From Streptomyces sp. NL15-2K (GTDB lineage Bacteria; Actinomycetota; Actinomycetes; Streptomycetales; Streptomycetaceae): 64,000 nucleotides of DNA. The position numbers and the translations under genes are program-made. The notes under the pieces are model-generated. The model was given only the letters and a program-made list of their open reading frames with translations. It did not search any database and had not been told where the DNA came from. Where the stretch lies: contig NZ_CP130630.1 in the NCBI RefSeq assembly GCF_030551255.1, positions 10,787,001 to 10,851,000 on the forward strand, in the 5' to 3' direction. Every line of letters starts with the position of its first letter. The stretch's first letter is position 1. Of this stretch, positions 34,501-43,740 are shown piece after piece.

Positions 34501-35252
34501 GGGCGAGCCGTTCTCGTGGGGTGGGTGAGGAGACGGCCACGGGAATCGGGGCACCATGCCGTGATGCGGCGGACGGCCGCTGTGACCATGGTCTCCGCCC
34601 GGTCGCGGCCCTCCTCGGCGCCGGCTCCCGTGGGGTCTCCCAGGACGCCGTTCGGCGCGAGGGCGCGGACTCCTCGGGCCCTCAGTTCCGGCATGAGCTC
34701 GGTGAGGGGGCGGACGTTGCCGGGCGCGGCCGCGGCGAGGCGGACGTCGTCGGGGGCGAAGTGGAGCATGAGGGAGGTCTCGGCCCGGCCGGCGTGGGCG
34801 TCCCCGCCCGGCACCTCGCAGCTGAGCCAGGCCACGTCGTGCCCCTCCGCGCGGAGTTGGGCGACGGCGGAGCCCAGGGTGGGCAGGTTGCCGCCGTGCC
34901 CGTTGACGAAGACGGTCCGCCCGGCCCACAGCGACAGGGACCGCACGCTCTCCACCAGCACGAGGCGCAGCGCCTCGTGCCCGATGGACACCGTGCCGGG
35001 GAAGTCCGCGTGCTCACCGCTGGCGCCGTACGCGATCGTCGGCGCCACCAGCGCACGGGTCCCGAGGCGGTCCGCCGTCCGGCCGGCCACTTCGGCCGCG
35101 ATGACGCTGTCGGTGTTCAGAGGCAGGTGGGGGCCGTGCTGCTCGGTCGAGCCGACCGGGACGAGCACCAGCGGTCGTTCCGGCACCCGCGGCCAGGCGG
35201 TGCGCGCCAACTCCGCCGCAGCCACCCGCCGTTGAGGGGCCGACGCGGTCAT
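34497..35252 (-). CDS. mftE: Mycofactocin peptidase (creatininase family)
   Basis: 251 residues of the creatininase-type metallohydrolase that releases the C-terminal Val-Tyr-derived dipeptide from modified MftA. Seen: VPVGSTEQHGPHLPLNTD (metal ligands E, H, D), GASGEHADFPGTVSIG, NGHGGN and a late AHAGRAETS with the metal-binding glutamate. Overlaps mftD upstream and mftF downstream by four bases each. Confidence 0.92.
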   Translation of the reverse strand: MTASAPQRRVAAAELARTAWPRVPERPLVLVPVGSTEQHGPHLPLNTDSVIAAEVAGRTADRLGTRALVAPTIAYGASGEHADFPGTVSIGHEALRLVLVESVRSLSLWAGRTVFVNGHGGNLPTLGSAVAQLRAEGHDVAWLSCEVPGGDAHAGRAETSLMLHFAPDDVRLAAAAPGNVRPLTELMPELRARGVRALAPNGVLGDPTGAGAEEGRDRAETMVTAAVRRITAWCPDSRGRLLTHPTRTARP

Positions 35253-36451
35253 GAGCCGAGGGGGTCCGCGGTGCGTGTCGCGCCGAGAGTACGGAGGAAG
35301 CCGTCGGGGATGACCAGGTCGTCGGGAGACAGTTCGTGGATGGAGGAGTGCGCGAGTCCGAGGACGGCGGAGTCGAGGCCGCCGCGCAGGATGTCGAGGA
35401 CGTTCTCCACGCCGGCCTGCCCGGCCGCGCCCAGCCCCCACAGGTAGGCGCGGCCGATGAGCACCGCGCGTGCCCCCAGCGCCAGCGCCTTCGCCACGTC
35501 ACCGCCGCGCCGGACGCCGCCGTCGAGCAGCACCTCTACCTGGTCGCCGACCGCCTCGACGATCGACGGCAGCACGCGGATGGTGGCCGGCGTGGTGTCG
35601 AGGTTGTTGCCGCCGTGGTTGGAGACGGAGATCGCGCAGACGCCCGCGTCCACGGCGCGCTTGGCGTCGTCGACCCTGGTGACACCCTTGAGCAGGAACG
35701 GACCGCCCCACTCCTCCCGCATCCACTTGACGTCCTCCCAGGTGGGAGGCGTCGTCCGCATCCACTCTCCGTAGGCGCCGAAGAAGGTCGGAGCCTTGCC
35801 GTCCGGCGGTTTGAGGTTGGGGGTGGTGAGGTCGGGGATGGTCCGGGACCTGGCGAACGTCCACAGCCAGCGCGGGCGCGTGACGACCTTGGGCGCGAAC
35901 CTCACCGCCGTCTTCAGGTCGAGCTGGTCCGGGATCTGAGGGCTGCCCCAGTCCCGGCCGTGGGAGAAGGACCAGTCGAGCGTGGCGATGAGCGCCCTGA
36001 CTCCCGCGGCCCGGGCGCGTTCCATGTGCTGCGCCATCGCCTCACGGGTGCCGGCCCAGTACATCTGGTAGAAGGTGTTCGGGTTGGCCTCGATGATCTC
36101 TTCCAGGGGCTTGGACGCGAAGGAACTCAACCCCATGATCACGCCGCGGTTCGCCGCCGCCCGCGCCACCGCCACCTCACCGTCGGGATGGACGGCCTGC
36201 ACGCCCGTGGGGGAGATGACCACCGGCAGAGCGGTCTCCACGCCGAGCACGGTGGTGGACAGGTCGCGTTGCGCCCGATGGCCCACGACATGCGGTGCGA
36301 AGCCCAGTTCGGCGAAGGCGTCGAGGTTGTCCTCGATCGTGCGGCCCCGTTCCGAGCCGGCCACCAAAGCGTCGTAGACAGTGCTGGGAAGGTACTTCTT
36401 GGCGCGGCGCTGAGCCTCCGCGACGGTCTCGAACCAGGGATTTCTACCCAT
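35249..36451 (-). CDS. mftD: Mycofactocin FMN oxidoreductase (lactate-dehydrogenase-like)
   Basis: 400-residue FMN-dependent alpha-hydroxy-acid-dehydrogenase-type enzyme that oxidatively deaminates the released dipeptide (AHDP) to give premycofactocin. Seen: ISPTGVQAVHPDGEVAVARA, GLSSFASKPLEEI, FYQMYW, the FMN/substrate segment FLLKGVTRVDDAKRAVDAG, SVSNHGGNNLD and LLDGGVRRGGDVAKALALGA. MGRNPWFETVAEAQRRAKKY is the typical N-terminus of this subgroup. Starts 29 bases after mftC. Confidence 0.94.
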   Translation of the reverse strand: MGRNPWFETVAEAQRRAKKYLPSTVYDALVAGSERGRTIEDNLDAFAELGFAPHVVGHRAQRDLSTTVLGVETALPVVISPTGVQAVHPDGEVAVARAAANRGVIMGLSSFASKPLEEIIEANPNTFYQMYWAGTREAMAQHMERARAAGVRALIATLDWSFSHGRDWGSPQIPDQLDLKTAVRFAPKVVTRPRWLWTFARSRTIPDLTTPNLKPPDGKAPTFFGAYGEWMRTTPPTWEDVKWMREEWGGPFLLKGVTRVDDAKRAVDAGVCAISVSNHGGNNLDTTPATIRVLPSIVEAVGDQVEVLLDGGVRRGGDVAKALALGARAVLIGRAYLWGLGAAGQAGVENVLDILRGGLDSAVLGLAHSSIHELSPDDLVIPDGFLRTLGATRTADPLGS

Positions 36452-36480
36452 GTTGCGGCTCTTTCTCGATCGGCGGTGCG

Positions 36481-37725
36481 TCAGGTGAGCTTCAGGCCCG
36501 CCAACGGGTTCTCGTCGCAGGCGCTCACGGGGGGCCGTTCGATGTCCTGGCGCGTGGTGAGGACGAGGTCCACTGGGCCGGGCCCCCCTCGCCGGGCGGG
36601 CGAGGTGCGGTGGGAGTGGTCGTCGGAGGGCTTGGGCAGGTGGTCGCGCCCGGCCGGACGCTGAGCCAGCAGCTGCTCGCCGTACCCCTGGACGCACTCG
36701 GGGTCCGGCCCGTCCAGCGGCAGCCCCGTGAAGAACTTCGCGGCCATGCAACCGCCCTTGCACGTGCTGTAGAAGGAGCAGGAGGCACAGGCCCCGCCGG
36801 TCTGCGGCTCGCGCAGTCCCTGGAACAACTCCGACTCCCGCCACACGCGCGCGAATCCGCCGTCCTCACGGACGTTGCCGGCCAGGAAGTCGTCATGGAT
36901 CGCGAACGGGCAGGCGTAGACGTCCCCGACCGGGTCGATGAGGCACACCACTCGGCCGGCCCCGCAGAGGTTCAGGCCGGGCAGGGCCTTGCCGTAGGCC
37001 GACAGGTGGAAGAAGGAGTCGCCGGTGAGGACCTGGTCGCCGTGGGCGAGCAGCCAGTCGTACAGCTGCCGTTGCTGCGCGGAGGTGGGGTGCAGCTCGT
37101 CCCACACATCGGCGCCGCGGCCCGACGGACGCAGCCGGGTCAGCCGCAGTTGCGCGCCGTAGCGGTCGGCGAGCGCTTTGAACTCGTCCATCTGCGGGAT
37201 GTTGTGACGCGTGCACACCACCGACAGCTTGAAGTTCTTCATGCCGGCGTCGGCGAGGTTGCCCATGGCGCGCACCGCGGTGTCGTACGAACCCCTGCCG
37301 CGCACCGCGTCGTTGACGTCGGCGGTGGCACCGTCGAGCGAGATCTGCACGTCGACATAGTCGTTGGCGGACAGTCGGCGGGCGATGTCCGGCGTGATCC
37401 GCACGCCGTTGGTGGAGAACTTCACGCCGACGTGATGGGCGGTCGCGTAGTCGAGCAGTTCCCAGAAGTCGGCGCGCACGGTGGGCTCTCCGCCGCCGAT
37501 GTTGACGTAGAAGACCTGCATGGTCTCCAACTCGTCGATGACGGCCTTGGCTTCCGCCGTGCTCAGCTCACGCGGGTCGCGTCGGCCGGAGCTCGACAGG
37601 CAGTGCGCACACGACAGGTTGCAGGCGTAAGTCAGCTCCCACGTCAGGCAGATGGGGGCGTCCAGGCCGTGCTCGAAGAGGTCGACCAGGCGCGGGACGC
37701 CTGGCGCGGGGGTTGTGGTGGTCAT
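36481..37725 (-). CDS. mftC: Mycofactocin radical SAM maturase
   Basis: 414 residues. Radical SAM cluster motif CNLSCAHC (CxxxCxxC) in LTWELTYACNLSCAHCLSSS, GGGEPT, and a SPASM domain with auxiliary-cluster cysteines (CGAGRVVC, ACPF, CASCSFYSTCKGGC). MftC decarboxylates the C-terminal Tyr of MftA and forms the Val-Tyr carbon-carbon link. AAGGAG sits nine bases before the ATG. Overlaps mftB by four bases. A longer upstream open frame is an artefact of the mftG antisense strand. Confidence 0.96.
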   Translation of the reverse strand: MTTTTPAPGVPRLVDLFEHGLDAPICLTWELTYACNLSCAHCLSSSGRRDPRELSTAEAKAVIDELETMQVFYVNIGGGEPTVRADFWELLDYATAHHVGVKFSTNGVRITPDIARRLSANDYVDVQISLDGATADVNDAVRGRGSYDTAVRAMGNLADAGMKNFKLSVVCTRHNIPQMDEFKALADRYGAQLRLTRLRPSGRGADVWDELHPTSAQQRQLYDWLLAHGDQVLTGDSFFHLSAYGKALPGLNLCGAGRVVCLIDPVGDVYACPFAIHDDFLAGNVREDGGFARVWRESELFQGLREPQTGGACASCSFYSTCKGGCMAAKFFTGLPLDGPDPECVQGYGEQLLAQRPAGRDHLPKPSDDHSHRTSPARRGGPGPVDLVLTTRQDIERPPVSACDENPLAGLKLT

Positions 37726-38003
37726 GGGCCCGGGCTCCTTTCGATGACCATCGAGGACCGGGCGAGCGCGGACAGGGCCGCCGCGAAACGAGGCAACTCC
37801 TCTTCGCCGATACCGGCGCCCGCGCAGGCCGAGCGCGCGGTCGGGGCCGCCGCGAGCGACCGGACGACCTCGAGCAGCCGCCGGTCCTTGAGGAAGGTGA
37901 GTTTGCGGGTGCCGAAGTGGTACAGCAGCGCACCGAAGGGTTCCGGGCGCACCGAGACCTGCGGGTGCAGGTCCCACGCGCGGTCCAGGTTCAAGGCGGT
38001 CAT
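37722..38003 (-). CDS. mftB: Mycofactocin precursor-binding chaperone
   Basis: 93-residue PqqD/RRE-like protein that delivers the MftA precursor to MftC. Contains VSVRPEPFGALLYHFGTRKL and FLKDRRLLEVVRSLA, the family's conserved winged-helix core. Starts nine bases after mftA and overlaps mftC by four bases. Confidence 0.92.
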   Translation of the reverse strand: MTALNLDRAWDLHPQVSVRPEPFGALLYHFGTRKLTFLKDRRLLEVVRSLAAAPTARSACAGAGIGEEELPRFAAALSALARSSMVIERSPGP

Positions 38004-38012
38004 GAGCCCGGC

Positions 38013-38141
38013 TCAGTAGACGCCGCACATGCCGTCGATCGAGACCTCTTCGACGAGCTCGTCCTCCTCGACGAGTACTTCGGTCCAGGTGGCCTCGCGC
38101 GGGAGCTGTTCCTCGGTCTTCGTGGCGTCGTGGTCGTTCAC
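38013..38141 (-). CDS. mftA: Mycofactocin precursor peptide
   Basis: 42 codons from a GTG at 38141: starts MNDHDATKTEEQLPREAT, followed by an acidic leader (VLVEEDELVEEV) and the invariant core IDGMCGVY at the C-terminus. The final Val-Tyr pair becomes the redox cofactor. GAGGGAG precedes the start by six or seven bases. First gene of the mft operon, divergent from mftG. Confidence 0.95.
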   Translation of the reverse strand: MNDHDATKTEEQLPREATWTEVLVEEDELVEEVSIDGMCGVY

Positions 38142-38252
38142 GTGGGCTCCCTCGAATAGGGGATGTTGTCACGGAGCGATGGCGGGACGGTGGGGAACGG
38201 GACGGCGCGCAGGTGCGGATGGCGCGAGTCGTCCAACAGCCCAGGAGACTAG

Positions 38253-38267
38253 TGGCACACGGTGCCA
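38253..38267. promoter_or_regulatory. Palindrome in the mftA-mftG divergent promoter region
   Basis: TGGCACACGGTGCCA is TGGCAC-N3-GTGCCA with perfect arms. It lies 112 bases before mftA and 65 bases before mftG, in the only intergenic space of the locus, and is the best candidate for the TetR-type MftR operator. Confidence 0.65.
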
Positions 38268-38331
38268 AAAGGAAGATGTAGGCTCGACCCGCTTCTCGGG
38301 CGCGTGCGGCTGGGGTTGGGAGCTCTGGTTG

Positions 38332-39900
38332 ATGAGAGACATCCCCGACGTGGTCGTGGTGGGTGCCGGCGCCGCGGGCGCGGCGGTCGCCGCACGCCTG
38401 AGCGAAGACCCGGACCGCAGCGTGCTGCTGCTGGAGGCGGGACCGCTGCCACCGGACCCCGACGCCTTCGGCCCCGCACTTCTCGACGCGCGGCGGATCC
38501 CCGGCGCGCAACCGGACCATCCCGGTACCCACGCGTATCCCGTGCATCTGATGCCCGGTCGACCCTGGACCGTGCCCCGCGGGCGCATCCTCGGCGGCTC
38601 CACCACCGTGAACGGTGGCTACTTCGTGCGGGCCCGCCGGGAGGACTTCGAACGCTGGGCCGCCGCCGGCAATCCGGCCTGGTCCTACGCCGAAGTCCTG
38701 CCCTTCCTGCGTGCGTTGGAGACCGATCTGGATTTCGGCGCCGGCCCAGTGCACGGCGACGGCGGCCCCATGGCCGTGCGGCGTGCGGCGCTCGACCATC
38801 CGGCGGCAGCGGCGTTCCGGGACGGCGCCCTCGCGCTGGGCTATCCCGTGGAACCCGACAAGAACGACCAGGGGAAACCCGGGTTCGGGCCCGTGCCCTC
38901 CAACGCCGTCGACGGTGTACGGCGCAACGCGGGACTGAGCTACCTTCCGCCCCAGGTGCTGGCCCGGCCCAACCTCACCGTTCTGGGCGGGAGCCACGTC
39001 GTCAGGGTGGTGATCGAACGCGGGCGCGCCACCGGTGTCGTGGCCCGGCGGAACGGCAGCCCCGCGGTGATCGACGCGGGCTCCGTCGTCCTCAGTGCCG
39101 GGGCCTTCGCCTCGGCCCAGCTGCTCCTGGTCTCCGGTGTCGGGCCGGGCGCGGACCTCGAACGGCTCGGCATACCAGTGCTCCGCGACGCGCCCGTCGT
39201 CGGGAGGCGCTTCAGTGACCATCCGCAGCTGGTCCTGGAATGGACTCCTCGGCGCGACCTGGGGGCACCGGAGGAGAACTGGCTGGGCGGCTGCCTGCAT
39301 CTGCCGTCCGGAGTGGGGGAGAGCGGCGACCTCGCGAGCCCGGGTGACCTGGAGATCCTCCAGTCCCTGATCCCCATGGCCGGACTGATGCGGGGGGAGG
39401 TGAGCGTACCCGGTGCCCCTCTTGCTTTCCTGGTCTCCGCGCAGACACCGCGGCCCACCGGCACACTACGGCTGGTCTCGGCCGACCCCGCCGTCCTGCC
39501 GCACATAGACCAGGGAATGCTGAGCACCCCCGACGACTACGGCCGGTTGCGCGAGGCCGTTCGTGCCACAGCCGCCCTCATGGCCACGCCGCCCCTGGCC
39601 GGCCTCTCCGACGGCCTGCTGGGTCCGCCTCCGGCCGTCCTCGACGCCGACTCGGCGCTCGACGATTGGATCGCCGGAAATCTCGGCACCGCCCAGCACA
39701 CCTGCGGGACCGTGCCCATGGGCCCGGCGGACGAGCCCGGGCGCGCGGCCGTCGACCAGTACGGCCGGGTGCACGGTATCCAGGCGCTGCGCGTGGCGGA
39801 CACCTCGATACTTCCTGACGCGCCGCACCGCGGACCCGCCGCGACCGCGGTCCTCGTCGGCGAGGTCGTCGCGGATGCCATCCGCAGGGAGCGGCCGTGA
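38332..39900 (+). CDS. mftG: Mycofactocin-associated GMC oxidoreductase
   Basis: 522-residue FAD enzyme of the glucose-methanol-choline family. FAD motif VVVVGAGAAGAAVAARLSED, GMC signature RGRILGGSTTVNGG, a second near LSAGAFASAQLLLVSGVGP, and the C-terminal catalytic region AQHTCGTVPMG and DTSILPDAPHRGPAAT with the active-site histidine. MftG is reported to reoxidise reduced mycofactocin and pass electrons to respiration. The ATG 38332 is the family start; the long frame upstream of it is not coding. Confidence 0.93.
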   Translation: MRDIPDVVVVGAGAAGAAVAARLSEDPDRSVLLLEAGPLPPDPDAFGPALLDARRIPGAQPDHPGTHAYPVHLMPGRPWTVPRGRILGGSTTVNGGYFVRARREDFERWAAAGNPAWSYAEVLPFLRALETDLDFGAGPVHGDGGPMAVRRAALDHPAAAAFRDGALALGYPVEPDKNDQGKPGFGPVPSNAVDGVRRNAGLSYLPPQVLARPNLTVLGGSHVVRVVIERGRATGVVARRNGSPAVIDAGSVVLSAGAFASAQLLLVSGVGPGADLERLGIPVLRDAPVVGRRFSDHPQLVLEWTPRRDLGAPEENWLGGCLHLPSGVGESGDLASPGDLEILQSLIPMAGLMRGEVSVPGAPLAFLVSAQTPRPTGTLRLVSADPAVLPHIDQGMLSTPDDYGRLREAVRATAALMATPPLAGLSDGLLGPPPAVLDADSALDDWIAGNLGTAQHTCGTVPMGPADEPGRAAVDQYGRVHGIQALRVADTSILPDAPHRGPAATAVLVGEVVADAIRRERP

Positions 39901-39925
39901 CGCCTGGCCGCTCGCAGGACGGCCG

Positions 39926-40549
39926 TCACCCCAGTCGGCCGAACCCTTCCGCGACCTGCCGGACGGTCTGATCCAGCAGGTCGGTCAGACCGGCGCTCTC
40001 GTCCCTCAACCAGTATTCGTACGCCGTGATGGCCGCGGCAAGGACACTGTGACCGACCAGCCCAGGCAGCAGATCGGACGGGGAAAGGCCGGTTCGGGCC
40101 GCGGCGAAATCGGTGACGATCGCCCGCCACGAGGCGTATCGCAACGTCGCGTCGGCCTGCAGGGTCGGCACGCGCAGGATGAGTTCCATACGCTGCCGGT
40201 GCCACGGCACGTCGACGGGGTCGAACCGGTTGAACTCCACGACGGCGCTGCGCACGGCATCCATCATCGGGACTGCCGGATCGCTCGCCGCCAGCAGGGC
40301 CCGCAGTCTGACCAGCTGCCCCTCGAAGTCACCCCACACGAGGTCGTTCTTGGACGCGAAGTAGCGAAAGAAGGTGCGTCGTGCGATGCCCGCGGCCGTG
40401 GCGATGTCGTCGACCGTCGTGGAGTCGAATCCCTGGCGGGCGAAGAGCTCGAAGCCCACCCGCTCCAGGGCCGCCGGTGAGGTGGCCGGTGGCCGGCCGG
40501 TCCTCGCCGGCGACGCTGTGGCATTCCTCCCCTGCCCAGACGCCCTCAC
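39926..40549 (-). CDS. mftR: TetR-family regulator of the mycofactocin locus
   Basis: 207 residues. TetR helix-turn-helix with FDSTTVDDIATAAGIARRTF and RYFASKNDLVWGDF; the C-terminal domain (FNRFDPVDVPWHRQRMELIL) matches MftR, whose ligand is reported to be long-chain acyl-CoA. GTG 40549 has GAGGA eight bases upstream and is preferred over a GTG at 40615. Convergent with mftG. The palindrome at 38253 is its likely target. Confidence 0.88.
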   Translation of the reverse strand: MRASGQGRNATASPARTGRPPATSPAALERVGFELFARQGFDSTTVDDIATAAGIARRTFFRYFASKNDLVWGDFEGQLVRLRALLAASDPAVPMMDAVRSAVVEFNRFDPVDVPWHRQRMELILRVPTLQADATLRYASWRAIVTDFAAARTGLSPSDLLPGLVGHSVLAAAITAYEYWLRDESAGLTDLLDQTVRQVAEGFGRLG

Positions 40550-40759
40550 ACCGCATCCTCCCCGCGTCACCGGAACCCGGCCCGCTCGTCTGAGACGTCG
40601 AGTCCCGAAGGACACTACCGGTGATGTGCCGGCATGGATGAGATGCGTTGACGTCGGCGAAACGCGGCGCTGGCAGCCGCGGTGACGGCCCCGCTACGAG
40701 CCGGTGGCGGTCAGTCGGGTCCAGACGGCCGTCTCGCGGAGGTCCGCCGACCGCCCGCC

Positions 40760-41094
40760 GAGTTCGTCGGGGACAGCATCACGCCCGAACAGCTCCACCA
40801 ACTCGTGCCCCGAGGCGACTTCTCCATCGCCCAGCTCGCCAAGCGGCTCGGCACTACCACCGCCCACGCCCGCTGCCTCCTGGCCGCGCCCCCGGTCGGC
40901 TGGAGCCCACCGCGCTGCTGCCAGACCCAGGAGACCACCGAGCGCAGGTCAGCCGGGCAGCCGTTGGTATCGCCCTGTCCAAGCACGGCGTCCCGATCCG
41001 AGGACGCGGCGGACGCCCCGCCTACGATCATCGCTTGCCCGAGATCCTGCACCGTCGGCAAGAGCTCCGCCAGAGCTTCCCACGGGTGATCTGA
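40760..41094 (+). pseudogene. Helix-turn-helix gene remnant, possibly transposon-derived
   Basis: One frame reads SITPEQLHQLVPRGDFSIAQ LAKRLGTTTAHARCLLAAPP; after a frame change the next reads GIALSKHGVPIRGRGGRPAY. Together they resemble the tandem helix-turn-helix regions of transposon accessory or recombinase-like proteins, but no catalytic domain or start is present. Confidence 0.35.
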
Positions 41095-41108
41095 CGAACC
41101 GCCAGGTC

Positions 41109-42125
41109 TTACGGAGCGAGCACGGCCAGTGCGTTCGCCACCGGTGCTGGGTCCAGCGGGCCGATGTGCGGAGCGGTGGGGAAGTCATGGACCCGGAAGG
41201 GATTGTGAGGCGTCAGTGCATCGGCCTCCGCGATCATCCGGTCCTGGAGCTTCGTGGCGATCGTCCGGTCCTTGCCGAAGCGGAGATACGTGCGGGGCAG
41301 CCGTCCCCAGGTATCCGCCTTGCCGACGGCCCGCCCCGCGTAGGCCGTGGTCGACTCGTCTGTTTGCATGCTGCCGAGCCGCTGCCGGAACGCGCCGTCC
41401 GGATAGCCCGCGCACATCATCTCCCTGAGCGCCCTGAGGTCCCCGGCGTCACCCGTGCGGGGATTGAGCCGCATCACACCGAGCTGTTCCGGGTCCCCGA
41501 TGATCTGGTCGAACGGTATGAGCGCGTTCTCGTTCTCCGGCGCCGCGGTGCAGGCGTCGGGGGTCGGCAGGGCGGGGCTGGGGCAGAAGGCCGCCATGTA
41601 GCAGATGTGGTGGAGCAGTTCCGGTACAGCGTTGCTCACCCGGCTCACGGTGGCACCGCCCAGGCTATGGCCGACCAGGACCACTGGGCCGTGCGCCGCC
41701 GCGCGGCGCACGATGCGCGTCACGTGCTTCTCGTAATCGTTCAGAGAGAGGGCGGCGACGGGTGAGGGCTCGGTGGCCATGGCCGCCAGGTCCTGCCTCT
41801 GGTAGGACTCCGGCACGAACGCCTGCGAGCCGTGCAGCGGCAGATCCACCGCGACGACGCGATGACCGCGCAGGGTCAACTCCTGCGCGACGGGCAGCCA
41901 ATACGCTCCCGCACTGTGCGTGCCGTGCACCAGCACATACGTACACGGTCCTCCTCTCCCGCCCCGGCTGCCGTCACGCTCGGCCGCGGGCACGGACGCC
42001 GTCGCTTCCGTGCCCACACCGAGGACAGTGCCACCCGCGGCGAGGCCAAGCCCCAGCAGCACACCCCTGCGCGTCGTGTTCCCACGCCGAACACCGTCGT
42101 CGCCCACCACGTAGTCCTTCGTCAT
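41109..42125 (-). CDS. Exported alpha/beta hydrolase
   Basis: 338 residues with a Tat-like signal (NTTRRGVLLGLGLAAGG, then a cleavage region near TASVPA). The hydrolase domain has LVHGTHSAGAYW for the oxyanion strand, nucleophile elbow VGHSLGG and a late HDFPTAPHIGPLDP with the catalytic histidine. Resembles esterase-type secreted hydrolases of Streptomyces. Substrate unknown. It stands alone; 198 bases upstream of the start hold no recognisable gene. Confidence 0.85.
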   Translation of the reverse strand: MTKDYVVGDDGVRRGNTTRRGVLLGLGLAAGGTVLGVGTEATASVPAAERDGSRGGRGGPCTYVLVHGTHSAGAYWLPVAQELTLRGHRVVAVDLPLHGSQAFVPESYQRQDLAAMATEPSPVAALSLNDYEKHVTRIVRRAAAHGPVVLVGHSLGGATVSRVSNAVPELLHHICYMAAFCPSPALPTPDACTAAPENENALIPFDQIIGDPEQLGVMRLNPRTGDAGDLRALREMMCAGYPDGAFRQRLGSMQTDESTTAYAGRAVGKADTWGRLPRTYLRFGKDRTIATKLQDRMIAEADALTPHNPFRVHDFPTAPHIGPLDPAPVANALAVLAP

Positions 42126-42323
42126 ACCTTGACGCTAGGAGCGGCCGACGGCCTCCGGAATGGGGTTGAGTGCCGGAACGGGCTGCGGCAGACCCCCGGA
42201 GGCGCACTCTGGTTACCCCCCCCGTCAGGTGGCAAAACACCGTGGACAGTTCCCACGCGGAGCGAGAGTTCCCAGCCGCCGTCCGAAGGCCCCATCGTCG
42301 CCGTCGCGTGGGCCAGGCCCGGC

Positions 42324-43001
42324 CTATCTGTTTGTGACGGTCCTGCCCAGCCACGGCTTCAGACCCCGCTGAACGATCTGCAGCACCTCGTCCGGGGGCA
42401 GCTCATCGGCTCGTTCGGTCACAACGAGACCCCAGCGGTTGCGGCGGACTGCGCCAAGTGTCACCGCACGCTCGCGCCGCAAGTACTTCACCGCCGACGC
42501 GATGTCAGTCACTGGAGGGCTTACCTCGTACCTGGCCAGTTTTCCGACATACCCGTCCAGCCACTGCGCTCCTTCCCTCCTCGCGGCTCGGGACAATGCA
42601 GCCTCGGCATTCCCGTCAAGGAAGACCATGACGGGACCCACCGGCGCGAGCACCTCTGTGAGGTCAGTCATGAACGCGTCGATCATCTCTTCGCCGTGCC
42701 CCATGGCCAGCAGCGTCGGCACGAACGGCACCAGTGCGTCCGTGACCACCACGTCATCGCCGCTCGCCAGAACCGAGTCAACGAACTGCGCAGTTGCCGC
42801 GGTCAACGTACCCAGGTCGACGGTGCCGGTCGTCTTGAAAGCCTCAGCCGCCCCAGCGAACTGCGGCCGAGTCAGGATCTCCTCCTCACGGAAGTGGTCC
42901 ACCCGCAGTCCCGCGGCGGCCAGCCATCGGGACAGCCCGGCACACAGAGTCGACTTGCCCACTCCGGGAGATGCTCCCCACACGGTGATCAGAACCGTCA
43001 T
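42324..43001 (-). CDS. P-loop NTPase, nucleoside-kinase-like
   Basis: 225 residues. Walker A ITVWGASPGVGKSTLCAGLS begins the protein, an acidic DHFREEEIL segment follows as in nucleotide and chloramphenicol-phosphotransferase-like kinases, and DDVVVTDALVPF may be the Walker B strand. The C-terminal half has the LID-like arginine-rich stretch SRAARREGAQW. No partner gene nearby suggests a substrate. Confidence 0.7.
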   Translation of the reverse strand: MTVLITVWGASPGVGKSTLCAGLSRWLAAAGLRVDHFREEEILTRPQFAGAAEAFKTTGTVDLGTLTAATAQFVDSVLASGDDVVVTDALVPFVPTLLAMGHGEEMIDAFMTDLTEVLAPVGPVMVFLDGNAEAALSRAARREGAQWLDGYVGKLARYEVSPPVTDIASAVKYLRRERAVTLGAVRRNRWGLVVTERADELPPDEVLQIVQRGLKPWLGRTVTNR

Positions 43002-43080
43002 GGCTGCCGAGCCTAGGATCGGCAGCCATCACTGCCAACCGCGCCGCCTCGGCGTGCTTCCGTGCCACAGATCGTGATCT

Positions 43081-43340
43081 TCATGCCTGAACGGCTCGGC
43101 GCCGGTAGTGGCCCACCCGCGACCGGGCCTGGTGGCGGCGTCGCCAGTCGGACCGACCCAGCCGATGGACGGCGTCGAGGGCGGGTCGGACGACGAGCGT
43201 GATGAACAAGCGCCGGCTCTCGTTGCAGGTCAGCGGTATGAGGCCGTCCAGTGTGGGGCTGCGGGCGTGTTCGTCCGAGCGGACGACGGCCAGGAAAGCA
43301 CGCGCGAGCATGGCGAGGGTGACCGCCGCTGCGAACTCCC
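43081..43340 (-). pseudogene. 3' end of an IS701-family transposase
   Basis: Minus strand ends with [40 protein letters not shown], then [20 protein letters not shown] and YRRR, the characteristic C-terminus of Streptomyces IS701-family transposases. The catalytic part is missing; the fragment abuts an IS5-type remnant on the other strand. Confidence 0.65.
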
Positions 43341-43344
43341 GCCG

Positions 43345-43740
43345 CACCAGCGTGCCCTGGTCGGCCTGGTGTACCTGCGCGGGCACGACACGCTCGCCCA
43401 GATCGGCGCCGGCTTCGGTGTCTTCTTCTGCACCGCCCACGCCTACGCGTCGGCCGTCCTCGATCTGCTCGCCGACCGCGCCCCGGCCTGCTGCGCGTCC
43501 TGCGCGGAGCCGCCCCCGCCTACGTCCTGCTCGACGGCACCCTCGCGGAGTGCGACCGGGTCGGCGAGTGGTGACCGATCCAGCCGGACGGCTGCTGTAG
43601 ATCTCGAGATCTGGCCCGCACTGCCCGGCCGACCCAGGACCTGACCGCGGCCCGCACCCACCGGATCATCCGGATCTGCGAACGCCAAGGTGTCCGGTTC
43701 TCGCTGACCGGACTTACATGGGCGTCGGCTCGTCGGTGAC
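43345..43740 (+). pseudogene. IS5-family transposase remnant
   Basis: [20 protein letters not shown] then [16 protein letters not shown] is the N-terminal helix-turn-helix of IS5-type (IS1647-like) transposases. After a frame change [18 protein letters not shown] carries the first catalytic aspartate, and later [18 protein letters not shown] is recognisable. At least two frameshifts and deletions make it inactive. Confidence 0.65.

Noticed and set aside
32965..34929. 654-codon frame extending mftF upstream
   Set aside because: The N-terminal part overlaps mftE in another frame; family start and ATGA overlap place the start at 34500.
36481..39300. 939-codon minus-strand frame extending mftC upstream
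   Set aside because: The upstream part is antisense to mftG and mftA/mftB region; mftC starts at 37725 with a good ribosome-binding site.
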